This document shows positions 6,426 to 7,191 of a stretch of 7,191 nt of DNA, piece by piece. Source of the stretch: Dehalococcoidales bacterium (GTDB lineage Bacteria > Chloroflexota > Dehalococcoidia > Dehalococcoidales > ARS1013); assembly GCA_030641585.1 (NCBI GenBank), contig DAOWHE010000077.1:1-7191 (forward strand), read 5' to 3'. The notes under the pieces are model-generated. The model searched no databases. It was not told the DNA's origin and worked only from the letters and a program-made list of their open reading frames with translations. The translations under genes were made by a program, and so were the position numbers. Within the stretch, counting starts at the first letter, position 1. Each line of letters begins with the position of its first letter.

Positions 6426-6863
6426 CTATTCTGTTACTATCGGCAGTCCGGCGTCCTGCCAGGCTAAAATCCCGCCGGAAAGATTGTAGGCTTCCAGAAA
6501 TCCAAGTCCCTCCATAATAGCTAAAGCCGCTCCGCTGCGGCCGCCCCACACGCAATAGACGAGATAGATTTTGTCTTTATCCAGCTTATCAAGGTCATCA
6601 CGGAAAGTATCAGAATTGTAATCTACAACGATAGCATTTTCTATATGCCCGCCGGCAAACTCCTGTGGGGTTCGCACATCAATAATGACAAAATCTGGGT
6701 TATCCTGGTTTTCTTGTATTAAGGCAAACGCTTCCTCAGGAGCGGTATTCTCAATTATCTGGGTTGGGGTTTCCTGCTTTGAAGTGCATCCGCCGGCTAA
6801 GACAACCCCAATAACCAGTAATACGGAGAGTACCAGTATTAAGTTCCTGCCTATTTTTAGCAT
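6426..6863 (-). CDS. Rhodanese-domain lipoprotein
   Basis: Protein of 145 aa with an N-terminal export signal: a short basic start (MLKIGRN), a hydrophobic core (about 8-23) and a lipobox-like AGGC with C26 as the likely lipidated cysteine. A small residue at -3 rather than Leu is slightly atypical. The single rhodanese domain (about 37-142) shows IIDVRTPQEFAGGHI (60-74) and the active-site loop C104-V-W-G-G-R109-S. The catalytic cysteine would carry a persulfide, so the protein is probably a membrane-anchored, extracytoplasmic sulfur carrier or transferase. The C-terminal GGILAWQDAGLP is also typical. ATG 6863 has GAGG seven bases upstream and a good promoter. The start region is tandemly duplicated. 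The gene follows the remnant of a flavoprotein probably related to sulfide:quinone reductases and precedes polA by 109 bases. A role in sulfur metabolism is inferred; the exact donor and acceptor cannot be told. Confidence 0.9.
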   Translation of the reverse strand: MLKIGRNLILVLSVLLVIGVVLAGGCTSKQETPTQIIENTAPEEAFALIQENQDNPDFVIIDVRTPQEFAGGHIENAIVVDYNSDTFRDDLDKLDKDKIYLVYCVWGGRSGAALAIMEGLGFLEAYNLSGGILAWQDAGLPIVTE

Positions 6864-6892
6864 ATCCCAACCTCATTCTTAGCATATCCCAA
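6857..6892 (-). repeat. Tandem duplication over the rhodanese start codon
   Basis: The 14-base string TTGGGATATGCTAA (minus strand) occurs twice without mismatch, at 6892-6879 and 6870-6857, offset by 22 bases. Similarity continues past the perfect block (GAATGAGG against AAATAGG). The second copy contains the true ATG 6863; the first supplies an out-of-frame ATG at 6885 and the GAGG ribosome binding site lies between them. Confidence 0.85.
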
Positions 6893-6906
6893 GTTAAAGC
6901 ACATCA

Positions 6907-6935
6907 ATTATAACATATTTAGACCCGATTTACAA
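6907..6935 (-). promoter_or_regulatory. Probable promoter of the rhodanese lipoprotein gene
   Basis: On the minus strand TTGTAA (6935-6930, four of six matches to TTGACA) is followed by a 17-base spacer and TATAAT (6912-6907), with TGT directly before it as an extended -10. Expected start near 6900, giving a leader of about 37 bases. The -35 box directly abuts the stop codon of the broken flavoprotein frame. Confidence 0.65.
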
Positions 6936-7121
6936 TTATCTAAAACCATCTCCACAGCCACCACTTTTCAAAAAGAACCTTTTGCCAGTGCCGTAGCCTA
7001 GATGGTTTTTCTCCCTGTCCACAACAACAATATCGTTATCCTGAGTTAGAGCCTCGCGCAGCCGATTGCCAGATACCACTCCACCTATCCCGCCACCTAA
7101 GATGAAAATCCTTTTGCCCAT
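6936..7121 (-). pseudogene. Internally deleted FAD-dependent oxidoreductase (sulfide:quinone reductase-like remnant)
   Basis: The frame from ATG 7121 starts with a textbook dinucleotide-binding fold: KRIFILGGGIGGVVSGNRLR with GGGIGG at 9-14, then a second strand ending IVVVDREKNH (31-40), where the acidic residue would bind the FAD ribose. This matches the N-terminus of sulfide:quinone reductase and NDH-2-like flavoproteins of roughly 380-420 aa. Homology stops near residue 41 and the frame ends at residue 61. In another frame of the same strand, 6990-6940 reads HWQKVLFEKWWLWRWF and then TAG, which resembles the aromatic C-terminal tail of such flavoproteins. The simplest reading is that the middle of the gene was deleted and the ends joined out of frame near 6990-7002. 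A perfect AAGGAGG still precedes the ATG. The product cannot be an enzyme. The N-terminal assignment is firm; the tail match is from memory of the family. Confidence 0.75.
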
Positions 7122-7129
7122 ATGCCTAA

Positions 7130-7136
7130 CCTCCTT
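7130..7136 (-). promoter_or_regulatory. Intact consensus ribosome binding site before the broken flavoprotein gene
   Basis: AAGGAGG on the minus strand, eight bases before ATG 7121. It is the strongest Shine-Dalgarno in the window and fixes the start, although the frame stays open upstream to the window edge. Confidence 0.75.
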
Positions 7137-7191
7137 AGCTTTTTTCAGAAACCTCCAGGGTAAAAAGCTGGTGGCAACAGACGGGCTATTA

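Noticed and set aside
7145..7189. Possible C-terminus of an upstream minus-strand gene, reading ARLLPPAFYPGGF and then TGA.
   Set aside because: Only 14 codons are in the window and another frame is also open, so no product can be supported.

Overview
The window looks like a piece of bacterial chromosome carrying mainly housekeeping genes. I would place it tentatively in the Chloroflexota, perhaps the Dehalococcoidia. This rests on protein flavour (a COG1313-type radical SAM protein, a short DUF3795 protein, a rhodanese lipoprotein beside a sulfide:quinone reductase-like remnant), on intermediate GC content and on a GC-rich intergenic repeat. It is an impression, not a proven placement. I see no phage, IS transposase, CRISPR array, tRNA or rRNA.

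Layout, plus strand: the 3' part of gltX (glutamyl-tRNA synthetase, 1-615); a 14-cysteine DUF3795 protein (704-1279); a GC-rich repeat of three consecutive hairpins (about 1285-1385); and a PflA-like radical SAM protein (1402-2412). Layout, minus strand, read from the right edge: a broken flavoprotein gene (7121-6936); a rhodanese-domain lipoprotein (6863-6426); a full-length DNA polymerase I (6316-3593); formamidopyrimidine-DNA glycosylase (3514-2693); and a 41-codon GTG-started ORF (2587-2462) that meets the radical SAM gene tail to tail.

Functionally, polA and mutM/fpg form a DNA repair pair: Fpg removes oxidised purines and nicks the strand, and Pol I fills and processes the gap. The two metal-type proteins on the plus strand (DUF3795 and the radical SAM protein) are adjacent and may be linked, but nothing proves it. 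The rhodanese lipoprotein probably handles sulfur outside the membrane and follows the remnant of a likely sulfide:quinone reductase-like gene.

The observations most worth a second look are these. (1) The flavoprotein gene appears to be a scar of a large internal deletion: its N-terminal FAD motif and its C-terminal tail are fused out of frame. (2) polA has an extended -10 promoter placed so that transcription should start on the A of its ATG, giving a leaderless mRNA. (3) Pol I motif A has Asp where the sugar-discriminating Glu is usual. (4) A 41-aa basic protein has its own promoter and ribosome binding site. (5) A tandem duplication covers the rhodanese start codon. No clearly new multi-gene system is visible.
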